Source of the DNA: Aquiflexum balticum DSM 16537
GTDB taxonomy: Bacteria > Bacteroidota > Bacteroidia > Cytophagales > Cyclobacteriaceae
Direction: 5' to 3'
Assembly: GCF_900176595.1 (NCBI RefSeq)
Contig: NZ_LT838813.1
Span: 2,184,001-2,248,000, forward strand
Length of the DNA stretch: 64,000 nucleotides
Shown here: positions 1 through 8,279 of the stretch, one piece after another
Layout: every line of letters starts with the position of its first letter
Numbering within the stretch: the stretch's first letter is position 1
Made by a program: the position numbers and the translations under genes
The notes under the pieces: generated by a model
What the model was told of the DNA's origin: nothing
What the model saw: the letters and a program-made list of their open reading frames with translations, nothing else
Database searches by the model: none

Positions 1-825
1 CATGTGGTATATCTGAAAATTTTCGAATGCTTTTTGGAAATCCCCCAATTGGGAGTAAATACTCACCAGCAAAATGAGTGCATTGGACTCCTGGGTATAA
101 AAAAGGTTTTCCTTCGCCAGTTCCAGGCCCTTATAGGTATAGAATAATGCGCTGTCCAATTCCCCCAATTTTGTAAAGCAATTTCCCACAGTGGTCAGTC
201 GATGGGAAAGATCTCGGGGATTGGATGTATTCAAACTCTCTCTAGCAAAGCCCAACGCTTTTTCCGGTTCACTTTCTACCCAAACCGTGTAATAGCGATA
301 ATTGATCTCGGCCTTCAAGTTTTCATTTCCAAGGGCCAAGACCTCCTGCATCAGATTGTCAAGTTGATGAAGTGCCTTCTCTTGGTCCCCGAGCAAAAAC
401 CTTGTGAAGGCTATGGCCCCCAAGTCCTTGTATTTGGCCTCCAAGTTCCCTTCTTTTTCAGCAATAGCTACCGATTTTTGGTAATATTCGATGCTGGTTT
501 CATATTCACTAAAAGTATTGAAAAGCCAACCCATTCTCGAAAAAAACGGCTGCTTTATCTTTTTGACTATTTCCAGGTTCTTGTGCTGATCTTTTAAGTT
601 TTCCAATTCCAATCCCCAAACATAGGATTGGTTGTGATTCAGGGTTCTGGTATTCAATTGAAACCTTTCATAAAGTAACTCGATTTCTTTTTCTAAATCT
701 TCTGATTTTCTTGCCTGATTGATAGATGAGGTTAGGGAATCGATTTTTTTAAAATAATCTTCATCTTCTTTTGCCGAAAGAGGGAGATTTATGAGAATAA
801 AAAAAACAAAGACCGCTCCTTTCAT
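1..825 (-). CDS. TPR-repeat protein, N-terminal part (gene runs off the window)
   Basis: This is an open frame of 275 codons entering from the left edge; its C-terminal part is missing. The ATG at 825-823 overlaps the stop of the upstream LytTR regulator in an ATGA arrangement, so the two are translationally coupled. The product begins with a hydrophobic stretch like a signal peptide (MKGAVFVFFILINLPLS). It continues as helical repeats with tetratricopeptide spacing, for example around residues 115-130 (SEYETSIEYYQKS) and 150-160 (LLGDQEKALHQL). In Bacteroidota such TPR segments often form the sensor part of histidine kinases that partner LytTR regulators, which suits this operon, but no kinase domain lies inside the window. 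It could equally be a free TPR protein. Confidence 0.75.
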   Translation of the reverse strand, partial: MKGAVFVFFILINLPLSAKEDEDYFKKIDSLTSSINQARKSEDLEKEIELLYERFQLNTRTLNHNQSYVWGLELENLKDQHKNLEIVKKIKQPFFSRMGWLFNTFSEYETSIEYYQKSVAIAEKEGNLEAKYKDLGAIAFTRFLLGDQEKALHQLDNLMQEVLALGNENLKAEINYRYYTVWVESEPEKALGFARESLNTSNPRDLSHRLTTVGNCFTKLGELDSALFYTYKGLELAKENLFYTQESNALILLVSIYSQLGDFQKAFENFQIYHM

Positions 826-1601
826 GATGTTATTTTTTCCGAAAACCAATCTTGGAAAGACTGTTTTCGCCTTCTGGAAATTGGGAGGGTCATACCTGAA
901 GATAGCATAATTGAAAAATCATTGACAAGAGACTGCACATGGAATCTATTTACCAGGTGGGATTTATGGCACCTAAAGAAATATTGGCTATCCAGAATTT
1001 CGGCCAAATCTGAAAGCGTTTTAGAGACAACCTCTTTTTTGTTGTTGGCCAAGTAAATCTGACTATAGTTTCTGTCCCCTTGAATATGGAGGATGTCTTT
1101 GAGTGCAATTTTCAACTGTCCTTCCTGAATATTAAGGGTAAGGACATGTTCTTTTATATCTGGTGTAGAAAAATTCACCAAAGCCTGATGGATGGGATCT
1201 GAAAGGTAAGATTGCCTATCTTGGTTCTTAAAGCGGGTTATGGCATTCTTCAACTCTTCAAGATCAATTGGCTTCAGCAAATAATCCAAAGCATTGAACC
1301 TGATGGCTTTAATTGCATAATGACTGTAGGAGGTAATAAAAATAGTCTTAAAATAGATTTCCGGCAGTTTAAAAAGCATTTCAAAACCGGTCATGTCATT
1401 CATCTCTACATCCAAAAAGACGAGTTTGGGTTTAAACTTCTTTAATTTCTCAATTCCTTCTTTTCCGTTTGTTGCAACAGCTATCACCTGGATCTCGGGA
1501 AAGTGTTGGGTGAGCTTATCCATCAGGAGATCAGAGATAAAAGGATCGTCATCAATGATCGCACAAGTGATGTGGGCAGGTTTGTTTGGGTCCTTATTCA
1601 A
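822..1601 (-). CDS. LytTR-family response regulator
   Basis: A 259-residue response regulator with an N-terminal receiver domain (acidic IIDDDP near residue 15-20, phospho-acceptor D64 in VFLDVEMND, conserved K in LLKPID) and a C-terminal LytTR DNA-binding domain (about 150-255, with the FFRCHKSHLVN motif). The only in-frame start that keeps the first receiver strand is TTG at 1601; a TAA lies just upstream in this frame. That start sits 8 bases inside the Hpt gene, so translation is probably coupled. An Hpt protein upstream and a TPR protein downstream suggest a phosphorelay. LytTR proteins bind pairs of direct repeats, and a candidate target is the 45-bp element upstream of the nearby secreted-protein genes. 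Confidence 0.9.
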   Translation of the reverse strand: MNKDPNKPAHITCAIIDDDPFISDLLMDKLTQHFPEIQVIAVATNGKEGIEKLKKFKPKLVFLDVEMNDMTGFEMLFKLPEIYFKTIFITSYSHYAIKAIRFNALDYLLKPIDLEELKNAITRFKNQDRQSYLSDPIHQALVNFSTPDIKEHVLTLNIQEGQLKIALKDILHIQGDRNYSQIYLANNKKEVVSKTLSDLAEILDSQYFFRCHKSHLVNRFHVQSLVNDFSIMLSSGMTLPISRRRKQSFQDWFSEKITS

Positions 1602-1953
1602 AATGATGCTTTAAGATAGTAGATACTTCGGCTATGGCATCCTCCAATTTAGCAATTATACCTGAAACCAATTCATGTAATTCTTCAATTGGCATGCTGA
1701 TATATTCTAATTCCAGTCTTTTAATAGGGAAACTGATTTCTTTTACTCCAAAAAATTGCAACTGTGGGGCCATTTTATGGGCAATTTGACGAATCTGTAC
1801 CCTATCTTTTTCCAAAAGGGCTTTTTTTAACAATTCCAGTCTTTCAGGGATCAATTCATAAAACTGCCGGATATACTTCTCCATTCGCTGGGAATCCCCT
1901 CTAGAAATAATCTTCACGTTAGAAAGGTCAATATGGGAAGTGCAGAAATCCAT
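1594..1953 (-). CDS. Hpt (histidine phosphotransfer) domain protein
   Basis: A 119-residue, all-helical single-domain protein with the Hpt core motif. H59 in RQIAHKMAPQLQFFGV matches the AHxLKG-type phosphorylatable histidine, and helices before and after match the four-helix bundle. The ATG at 1953 follows an AT-rich leader. Hpt proteins pass phosphate between hybrid sensor kinases and response regulators in the cytoplasm. This one is first in an operon whose second gene is a LytTR regulator (8-base overlap), so that regulator is the obvious partner. No hybrid kinase is visible in the window, so the phosphate donor is unknown. Confidence 0.85.
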   Translation of the reverse strand: MDFCTSHIDLSNVKIISRGDSQRMEKYIRQFYELIPERLELLKKALLEKDRVQIRQIAHKMAPQLQFFGVKEISFPIKRLELEYISMPIEELHELVSGIIAKLEDAIAEVSTILKHHFE

Positions 1954-2463
1954 TCAATTTTTTTGCATTATTTGATTTGAAACAGCACTGAATATTTGAT
2001 GCTGATGATTTGAAATCACTTCAATTGTCGGTCTACGATTTTGAGTAAATATTTGAGCGAAACGAATCCGGGTTTTATACCTAAACTAAATATAATTGAA
2101 ATCATAATAAAATGATACAGGGAATGATCTAACGGTAAAATTCGATACATTCTGCCACTGAATCAACCGATAGGTCAATAGGGTATCATTGGATAAGTAG
2201 CTCTTGCAATAGCCGAAATTCTTTGATAAAATCATACTTTCAAAAGTGGGTATTTTGACCTTTTGAAAATCTCATTGATTAAAAAATAAAGATTATTACA
2301 AACTTACCTGGATCAATTTTTTATTCTCTTAAAAGATTCTTATCAAGAGACACAAAATTTCTAACTGCCACAACTACTCTTAAGTTCTCAAGTTGAAATC
2401 TGCAATTAGATTTTATCCATTACCCTTAATTTAAATAAATTCAATTCCAAAAAAACAAAAGTT
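1954..2463. other. Gene-free stretch between divergent genes, start of a tandem duplication
   Basis: This 510-base AT-rich gap separates the minus-strand Hpt operon from the first plus-strand secreted-protein gene. From about 2131 it matches 2998 onwards, so it is the upstream part of an 867-bp duplicated unit. The 45-bp shared element is at 2156-2200. I see no further gene. Confidence 0.7.
2156..2200 (+). promoter_or_regulatory. Conserved 45-bp upstream element, copy 1
   Basis: It starts CACTGAATCAACCGAT and ends GGATAAGTAG. It matches 3023-3067 closely and 3983-4027 more loosely. Inside are two direct half-sites of the form (G)RTCAAyrg about 12 bases apart, the layout expected for a LytTR-type or other dimeric direct-repeat binder. 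It lies about 305 bases before the first secreted-protein gene. A binding role is inferred. Confidence 0.45.
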
Positions 2464-2910
2464 ATGAAGAGAATCTTTGTAAAAATTAGCCTTGTTGTGG
2501 CAATGGGGCTAATGCTTATCAGTCAAGGAAATGCGCAGTCAAGTCAAGGTACATTTCCTTTTTTAGCATCGGTTGACTTATGTGGAGAATTAGTTGATAT
2601 CGAAGGAGAGTTCCATGTAGTTACTAATTCCGTTACTTCCAATAGTGGGAATACCACATCCAAATACCATATCAATTTGAAAGGAACTGGGGTGGGACAA
2701 ACATCGGGAGCAATTTATCAAGTAAATGAGACAATCAATGAAACTTCCAATTCAGCGAAAGGATTTAATGTTACTTTTAATCGATCCTTTTCCCTTATAG
2801 GACAAGGTAAAGCTCCGAATTTTAAAGGAAATATAACTTACCATATCACAATAAATGCGAACGGCGAGTTGACAGCTGAAGTTGATAATTTTAGAGCGAT
2901 TTGTAAATAA
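2464..2910 (+). CDS. Small secreted protein, tandem paralog A
   Basis: A 148-residue protein with a clear signal peptide (cleavage likely after GNAQ, about residue 25). The mature part is rich in alternating polar and hydrophobic residues, Thr, Asn and Gly, and lacks helical runs, so a small all-beta fold is likely. It has one cysteine early in the mature region (VDLCGELVD) and one as the penultimate residue, a plausible disulfide; both are kept in the paralog at 3329-3775. Strongly conserved segments include GTGVGQTSG, IGQGKAPNF and HITINANGE. I do not recognise the family. It has its own terminator and shares an upstream element with its paralog and the following subtilase gene, so the three may be co-regulated. 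Confidence 0.85.
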   Translation: MKRIFVKISLVVAMGLMLISQGNAQSSQGTFPFLASVDLCGELVDIEGEFHVVTNSVTSNSGNTTSKYHINLKGTGVGQTSGAIYQVNETINETSNSAKGFNVTFNRSFSLIGQGKAPNFKGNITYHITINANGELTAEVDNFRAICK

Positions 2911-2931
2911 GGAAATTCAGGAACCATAATG

Positions 2932-2963
2932 GGCCTAAGTGTTTTATCTTAGGCCTTTTTTTT
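2932..2963 (+). terminator. Rho-independent terminator of paralog A
   Basis: Arms GGCCTAAG (2932-2939) and CTTAGGCC (2948-2955) are perfectly complementary with an 8-base loop and are followed by a run of about 10 T. Confidence 0.9.
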
Positions 2964-3022
2964 TTATTAAATACAATCATAAAAAGAATGAATTTCCAAT
3001 GTTAAAATCCTATACATTCCGC

Positions 3023-3067
3023 CACTGGATCAACCGATCGGTCAATAGGATGTCATTGGATAAGTAG
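3023..3067 (+). promoter_or_regulatory. Conserved 45-bp upstream element, copy 2
   Basis: It begins CACTGGATCAACCGATCGG and ends GGATAAGTAG. It is nearly the same as 2156-2200 and lies at the same distance (about 306-311 bases) from the second paralog. The direct half-sites GGATCAACC and CGGTCAATAGG are well preserved. Confidence 0.45.
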
Positions 3068-3328
3068 CTCTAGTAATAGCCGAAATTCATTGGTAGTATT
3101 ATTGCAACAAAAGGGCATATGACTCTTAAGATACTTTCGATTCATCCTATTTTGAAATAAATACAGTAAGTTTTTCCTTGGCATTTTTTTCATTTTCTCA
3201 GGAAAAAGGTGCCAATCAAGTGAAGCGCTTTTAAATGTCTTCAAAAATTGGAGTGCTGATTATCAATCATAAATTTTCGATTACCCTTTATTTATTTAAA
3301 CAAATTCTAACCCAAAAAACAAAAAAAA

Positions 3329-3775
3329 ATGAAGAAAAACTTAGTAATTTTTAGTCTTGTTGCAGCAATGGGACTAATGCTGACCGGTCAGGCGATCGCT
3401 CAATCAAGTGAGGGTAGATTCCCATTTGGAGGCACAGTTGACGTATGTGGAGAACTGGTTGATTTTGAAGGTGAGTACCATGTAGTTACCAATTTTGTTG
3501 AGTCCAAAAGTGGAAACGTGATGAATAAATTCCATATCAATGCCAAAGGAACAGGTGTAGGACAAACCTCAGGAGCAGTATACCAGTGGAATGATGCCAT
3601 CAATGAAACCTTCAACGCATCGAAGGGATTTAATTTTACTGGTAATCAATCTTGGCTACTTATAGGACAGGGCAAAGCCCCGAACTTTAAACTTAATTCA
3701 ACTTTCCATATTACAATAAATGCCAATGGAGAGGTGACAGCTGAAGTGAATAATTTCAGCGCAGAATGTAAATAA
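3329..3775 (+). CDS. Small secreted protein, tandem paralog B
   Basis: A 148-residue protein, the same length as the upstream paralog and about two-thirds identical to it. The signal peptide is cleaved probably after AIAQ. The two cysteines (VDVCGELVD and the penultimate residue) and the segments GTGVGQTSG, LIGQGKAPNF and HITINANGE are retained. Most changes between the copies are conservative, so both appear to be functional. The family is not recognised; composition suggests a small beta-rich extracellular or periplasmic protein. It has its own leader and terminator, and a lipoprotein protease gene follows. An inhibitor, substrate or binding partner of that protease is possible but only a guess from position. 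Confidence 0.85.
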   Translation: MKKNLVIFSLVAAMGLMLTGQAIAQSSEGRFPFGGTVDVCGELVDFEGEYHVVTNFVESKSGNVMNKFHINAKGTGVGQTSGAVYQWNDAINETFNASKGFNFTGNQSWLLIGQGKAPNFKLNSTFHITINANGEVTAEVNNFSAECK

Positions 3776-3792
3776 GGATTTTTTAGAAAATT

Positions 3793-3828
3793 AAAAAGGC
3801 CTGAGCGTTTTAGCTTAGGCCTTTTTTT
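3793..3828 (+). terminator. Rho-independent terminator of paralog B
   Basis: The hairpin has arms AGGCCTGAGC (3797-3806) and GCTTAGGCCT (3813-3822), with one G-T pair, followed by seven T. It is the counterpart of the terminator at 2932-2963. Confidence 0.9.
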
Positions 3829-3982
3829 ATTTTGTTTTTCAAGGCTTGAAAAATTATACCATGGGAGTATCCTTTAATTTTCCGAAAATCCAAGGTTTAA
3901 CCTTAACTGTTTGATTTGATAAATTTAATCTTGGGACCTTATCACAATTGAATTATCCAACGGCACATTTGCAAAAATTACC

Positions 3983-4027
3983 CATTGGATCAACCATTGG
4001 ATCAATGGAATTATCGATGGATAATTG
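3983..4027 (+). promoter_or_regulatory. Conserved 45-bp upstream element, copy 3 (before the subtilase)
   Basis: CATTGGATCAACC starts here and GGATAATTG ends it; about 30 of 45 positions match copy 2. The half-site is cleaner: GGATCAACC then GGATCAATGG with 12-base spacing. It ends 65 bases before the chosen protease start, nearer than in the two other cases. Confidence 0.4.
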
Positions 4028-4092
4028 ACGATAGGAGAAATGAGAGTAAAATTTTAAATCATATAACCAAAACAAACTTAAACACATATTTT

Positions 4093-5646
4093 ATGAGAAA
4101 ATCAAAGTTATCACTTCTAATTGTGGTCGTGAGTTTACTGTTTGCAGGATGCGACAGTAATTTAATGCAAGTGGAACCGACCAATGAAGTTACATTGGAC
4201 GAAAAATCAAGTATCAGTCAGTTTGAATTGATGGAATTTCAAGAAATGACTGACTTTTCAAATCTGAGGCAAGGAGATTTCACCGGAAGGTTTTTGATCA
4301 TCAGTAGTGGTCAGAATTTGCCTAATAATCTGGAAAGCAGCATTAAGAGCGCTGGTGGTGAAATTGTGAAAACATTTCCCCAAATCGGTGTAGCTGTGGC
4401 TGTTGGACATTCAGCTGATTTCCTGGCCAACGCTAGACGCATCGGAGGATTAGAGGCGGTTACCCCGGATATTATTCTTCAATACACAACTGAACCTGAG
4501 AACATGGGTGCAGATTTAGTGGCAGAAACTTCCAACGCCGGAGCAAACGCCATAGGAACGCCGTTTAATTATCAAGACGCTTTCTTTGATGGTTTTCAGT
4601 GGGCTCCAGCCTCTATCAATGGTCCTGCGGCATGGGATGGAGGATTTACCGGTGAAGGAGTTAGAGTAGCCGTAATTGATGGCGGTTTTCATTCAGTTCA
4701 TCAGGATCTGGCTCCAAATTTGGACATTCCAAGCTCTTTTTCAACTGTACCTGGATTCAATTTTAATGAAGACACAGGTACTTTCTGGCATGGAACACAT
4801 GTGGCAGGTATTGTTGCTGCTGCCGGTTTAGGGGTAGTTGGAATTGCTCCTGAGGCCACTATTATTGGGGTGAAATCACTTCATAACGGCTCGGGTGCAT
4901 TTGAGTGGATCTTAGAAGGAATTCTTCGTGCTGCAACTCCTCAATCAGAAGGTGGGGCCGGTGCTCAGATAATCAATATGAGTTTGGGAGCAACCATTGA
5001 TTACAGGAATAACTGGCAGGACAAAGAATTCCGCGATCTGTTCAGAGACCTACAGAAAACTTATGACAGAGCAACCCGATATGCCAATCAAAATGGTGTG
5101 ACGGTAATTGCTTCAGCCGGAAATGGTGCAACCAATTACGATGTTTCAAAAGAATTGTATAAAATTCCTGCTCAAAATCAGCATGTATTGTCCATAAGTT
5201 CTACCGGTCCAACAGGCTGGTTACTTGGAAACACCAATTTTTCACAGCCGTCATATTTTACTGATCATGGTAAATCATTAATTGATTTTGCCGGACCTGG
5301 GGGTTCTGCGGGATTATTGGTTATTGATGGTTTTGGTGGCAATTGTACTCTTAACGGTACCTTTGTAAGTCTTACAAGACCTTGCTGGGCATTTGATATG
5401 GTATTTAGTACTATCAGGGGAACAACCAATGGTAGTTATGGTTGGGCTCAAGGTACCTCCATGTCAGCACCCGCTGCGGCAGGAGTTGCAGCGCTTATTA
5501 TTCAAGCTAATGGCGGACAAGCGACACCTGCCCAAGTCAGATCAAGGATGTTACAATCTGCTTCTGACCTAGGCACACCGGGACAGGATGAATTTTATGG
5601 TTTTGGTTATATAAATGCTGCCAGAGCTGCTGGACTAAATGAATAA
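4093..5646 (+). CDS. Subtilisin-like serine protease (S8), predicted lipoprotein
   Basis: This 517-residue S8 peptidase has the full triad: D196 (VAVIDGG), H233 (HGTHVAGI) and S456 (GTSMSAPAAAG), plus the oxyanion Asn in ASAGNG. The start is set at ATG 4093 because it gives a lipoprotein signal with lipobox LFAGC. The frame is open 36 codons further upstream, but that part runs through the conserved upstream element. Residues about 55-130 look like an I9-type propeptide (RFLIISSG...ALTPD-like). The enzyme should be anchored to an envelope membrane and degrade extracellular or periplasmic protein. The shared upstream element links it to the two preceding secreted-protein genes. Confidence 0.93.
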   Translation: MRKSKLSLLIVVVSLLFAGCDSNLMQVEPTNEVTLDEKSSISQFELMEFQEMTDFSNLRQGDFTGRFLIISSGQNLPNNLESSIKSAGGEIVKTFPQIGVAVAVGHSADFLANARRIGGLEAVTPDIILQYTTEPENMGADLVAETSNAGANAIGTPFNYQDAFFDGFQWAPASINGPAAWDGGFTGEGVRVAVIDGGFHSVHQDLAPNLDIPSSFSTVPGFNFNEDTGTFWHGTHVAGIVAAAGLGVVGIAPEATIIGVKSLHNGSGAFEWILEGILRAATPQSEGGAGAQIINMSLGATIDYRNNWQDKEFRDLFRDLQKTYDRATRYANQNGVTVIASAGNGATNYDVSKELYKIPAQNQHVLSISSTGPTGWLLGNTNFSQPSYFTDHGKSLIDFAGPGGSAGLLVIDGFGGNCTLNGTFVSLTRPCWAFDMVFSTIRGTTNGSYGWAQGTSMSAPAAAGVAALIIQANGGQATPAQVRSRMLQSASDLGTPGQDEFYGFGYINAARAAGLNE

Positions 5647-5673
5647 GTCTTAATAGGGTGACTTTATGTATAT

Positions 5674-5704
5674 AAAAACGGGGCCAAACGGCTCCGTTTT
5701 TTTA
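5674..5704 (+). terminator. Terminator of the S8 protease gene
   Basis: AAAACGGGGCC and GGCTCCGTTTT form a hairpin (one G-T pair, loop AAAC) ending in seven or more T. Confidence 0.85.
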
Positions 5705-5840
5705 ATTTCCACAAAGATTTTATCAGACAACTAATTCTTTTTGAAAATCCAAAATTGTGGAGCACAGGATAAGTTTAGCCTTTCAGATCTTCATTTTTTT
5801 AATTTCTTGACTTTGTTGGAGGAAAAAATCATATCAATAA

Positions 5841-7223
5841 TCATCGCCAATCCTTTATTTGGCTTTTCTTATCATCAAACCTTCGCCTCATTTCCAATAA
5901 TCGCTCCTGGAATACAGGATTCAATGCTAGGTTATCCTTTTCTAAAGGATCTGATTTCAAATCATATAATTCCTCATGCCGGGGGTCATTGATGTAACGG
6001 AAATATTTCCAGTCTTTGGTTCTAAGGCCTTCGCTTGGTGCTATGATATCCACCTTCCAAAGATGTTCGCAGATAAAATCATCCCGTTCGAAATCAGGTT
6101 TTTTTTCCTCTAAAAACCCAGCCAGGCTTAAACCTTGCAAGGATTTTGGAATTTCCACACCGGCAAGATCTAGAAGTGTCGGCGCGATATCAATATTCAA
6201 AACCATGTCTTTAACTTTTCGGCTTTGTGTCGATCTTGGATCATAAATGATCATTGGAACCCGGAGGGAATTATCATACATCAACCACTTTCCGGCCAAT
6301 TGACGCTCTCCGAAAAAATAACCGTTGTCGCTCATGAAAATGATAACCGTATTTTTATCCTTTCCCTGTTTTATCAACTCCTCTCTTATTAATCCCATTT
6401 CATGATCAATTTCCGAAATCATCCTGAAGTATCCCTTCATACTCTTTTGGTATTTTTCCTCTGTGTCGAATCTCCAATGCCAACGCTTACGGTTTTCACC
6501 TTCCCGAACATAGGGAGGTTGCGCATCAAAATATTCCCGATCACTTAAAAGAGGTCCAGGAAAATGTTGTGATGCATACAATGAATCAAATTCCTTCTCC
6601 CAAAAATATTGCTCTTCCGCCGGATCATGGGCATGTGGGGCACTAAAACTCAAAGAAAGCATAAATGGCTTTTCTTGGGGAGATTGGCGGATAAACTCAA
6701 TTGCTTTTTGGCCTGTATAGCGGGTCAAATGAACTGTATCCATCCCGAGGATTTTATAGAAATAACCCCTTCTATCTTTGAAGCGGTCCAATCGGTCGTA
6801 ATTCTCGCCAATATCAAAAAGCCCCTCGAAACCGGAATAATTGACACCAAATTTCCCGAAAAAGCCGGTATGATATCCGCCGTTTCTCATCACTGCAGGA
6901 TAGGATTGGTCAATAAATGGTTGTTTGATTTCCCCTTGCCCAAAGGTATAGCCATGTGTTCTCTCATAAGTTCCCGTTAAAATACTGGCTCTACTCGCAG
7001 CACATATTGGGGTGGTTACAAAGGCATTTTCAAAAAATATCCCTTCTGAGGCAAGCCTGTCCATTTCAGGAGTAGGAATTAAATCGTTCCCTGCAAATCC
7101 CAAAGCATCCCACCTTTGATCATCTGTTAGGATGAAAATGATGTTGGGTCGATTTAGCTGGGAAAAACCAGGAAAATCAATTATTAAAATGATGCCAAAG
7201 CAAAAAACAAGGATTCTCAGCAT
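5841..7223 (-). CDS. Sulfatase (arylsulfatase family)
   Basis: A 460-residue type I sulfatase. The N-terminal signal peptide (to GFSQ) is followed by the metal-binding motif NIIFILTDDQR. The sulfatase signature CAASR has C74 as the residue converted to formylglycine, and the second metal site is MSDNGYFFGE. Length and order fit the family. It removes sulfate esters from sugars, probably in the periplasm; the substrate is not evident. It is the last gene of a minus-strand set with the epimerase 49 bases and the ThuA protein 1 kb upstream, and it faces the GH81/GH78 genes, so polysaccharide desulfation is the likely role. The maturation enzyme is not in this window. Confidence 0.92.
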   Translation of the reverse strand: MLRILVFCFGIILIIDFPGFSQLNRPNIIFILTDDQRWDALGFAGNDLIPTPEMDRLASEGIFFENAFVTTPICAASRASILTGTYERTHGYTFGQGEIKQPFIDQSYPAVMRNGGYHTGFFGKFGVNYSGFEGLFDIGENYDRLDRFKDRRGYFYKILGMDTVHLTRYTGQKAIEFIRQSPQEKPFMLSLSFSAPHAHDPAEEQYFWEKEFDSLYASQHFPGPLLSDREYFDAQPPYVREGENRKRWHWRFDTEEKYQKSMKGYFRMISEIDHEMGLIREELIKQGKDKNTVIIFMSDNGYFFGERQLAGKWLMYDNSLRVPMIIYDPRSTQSRKVKDMVLNIDIAPTLLDLAGVEIPKSLQGLSLAGFLEEKKPDFERDDFICEHLWKVDIIAPSEGLRTKDWKYFRYINDPRHEELYDLKSDPLEKDNLALNPVFQERLLEMRRRFDDKKSQIKDWR

Positions 7224-7272
7224 TTTTATGATTGAATTTATAGGTTAGCCTTGCAAGGCGAAATTTTACTAT

Positions 7273-8124
7273 TTATAAACCATGCTTTTCTCCCATTTCC
7301 CGAATAAGCTTATACCCGCTTTCTGCCATTTCCCAAGGCTCTGAAAACTGCCTCCAAACCCCAATCGCATTGGCAAAATCAGGATCGTTTCGTGTAAAGC
7401 CCTCAATGGTCAACCAACCTTTGTACTTGATTTCGGCCAAAGCAGCGAAAGTTTCATCCCATGGCACATGGCCTGAACCGGGAGTTCCCCGATCATTTTC
7501 GCTGATATGAAAATGTGCCAGACGCGGACCAATGCTGCGTATAGCGTCGCCCAATTTCTTCTCTTCCATATTGGCATGGTGGGTGTCAAACATGGCTTTG
7601 ACATTTGGGTGGTTGACGATTTTCAATAAATGGGAAAGCTGCTCCATGGTATTGCAGAGGTAGCATTCGAATCGGTTCAAGGCTTCCGGGGTCAACAGGA
7701 TGCCTGCCTCTGCGGCATAATCTCCGGCCTGATGGAGGATTTCCGCACTACGGGCATATTCGATTTCCTGCGGGGCAGCTTTCGAAAAAGTAGCGAAGGC
7801 CGAATGAAAAGGTCCACAAAGCACCTGGGAACCCAGGTCATGGGAACGGTCAATAATCCATTTGATTTTTTCCAAACCTTTTTGCCGGACAGCTTGTTCT
7901 GGGCTGACCAGATTTTCTTCCGGGCTTAGCACACAAACAGTAGTGACCTCTAACCCAATATTTCTGCAATGCTCTCCGATTCGTTTATAGGCCGGAACAT
8001 CATCCGAGCCGACAAAAAACTCAGCTCCATCATAGCCGATTTTCTTCAATCTGTCCAGAATAGGTTTGAGGTCATCTGACATATTTGCCGACCAAGCCAA
8101 TACATTAAATCCGATTTTATTCAT
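7273..8124 (-). CDS. Sugar isomerase/epimerase, tagatose/psicose 3-epimerase-like (TIM barrel)
   Basis: A 283-residue AP-endonuclease-2/xylose-isomerase-type TIM barrel without signal peptide, hence cytoplasmic. Metal-binding acids and histidines of the ketose 3-epimerase family are visible: LTPEALNRFE, MFDTHHAN, HFHISENDRGTPGSGHV and LTIEGF. The start is placed at ATG 8124 (MNKIGFN), which begins at the first barrel strand; the frame is open eight codons upstream. It would interconvert ketoses or related sugar acids released by the neighbouring hydrolases. Its exact substrate cannot be read from sequence. The gene lies between the sulfatase and the ThuA-domain gene on the same strand. Confidence 0.88.
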   Translation of the reverse strand: MNKIGFNVLAWSANMSDDLKPILDRLKKIGYDGAEFFVGSDDVPAYKRIGEHCRNIGLEVTTVCVLSPEENLVSPEQAVRQKGLEKIKWIIDRSHDLGSQVLCGPFHSAFATFSKAAPQEIEYARSAEILHQAGDYAAEAGILLTPEALNRFECYLCNTMEQLSHLLKIVNHPNVKAMFDTHHANMEEKKLGDAIRSIGPRLAHFHISENDRGTPGSGHVPWDETFAALAEIKYKGWLTIEGFTRNDPDFANAIGVWRQFSEPWEMAESGYKLIREMGEKHGL

Positions 8125-8156
8125 GTTTGTTTTTGTTTTTAATCTCATATAATTGA

Positions 8157-8279
8157 TTGGGGAATTGAGTTAAAAACTCAATACTCAGGAATCCGAAGTT
8201 AAAAACTTCGGATAACTTGTCTCATCCGCCTCGGCGGACAAGTGGTCTCACGTCTCACGTCTCACGTCTTAAATCTATT
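8157..8279. repeat. Cluster of small hairpins and 7-bp repeats
   Basis: Three short palindromes follow one another: ATTGAGTTAAAAACTCAAT (8164-8182), the ATCCGAAGTT / AACTTCGGAT pair (8192-8214) and TCCGCCTCGGCGGA (8225-8238). Then comes GTCTCAC repeated three times (about 8247-8268). It fills the gap between the ThuA and epimerase genes. It resembles extragenic repeat filler rather than a T-tailed terminator. Confidence 0.6.

Larger units (their letters stand above)
2131..3828 (+). repeat. Tandem duplication of an ~867-bp unit (leader + secreted-protein gene + terminator)
   Basis: Unit 1 starts near 2131 and unit 2 near 2998, a constant offset of 865-867 bases. Each unit has the same order: a 45-bp conserved element, a ~260-base leader, a 148-codon gene and a hairpin terminator built on GGCCTAAG-type arms. 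The upstream parts are still clearly alignable, and the two proteins are about two-thirds identical, so the duplication is not recent. Confidence 0.85.

Noticed and set aside
3985-4092. Longer N-terminus of the S8 lipoprotein
   Set aside because: It crosses the conserved 45-bp element and would bury the lipoprotein signal 36 residues inside the protein.
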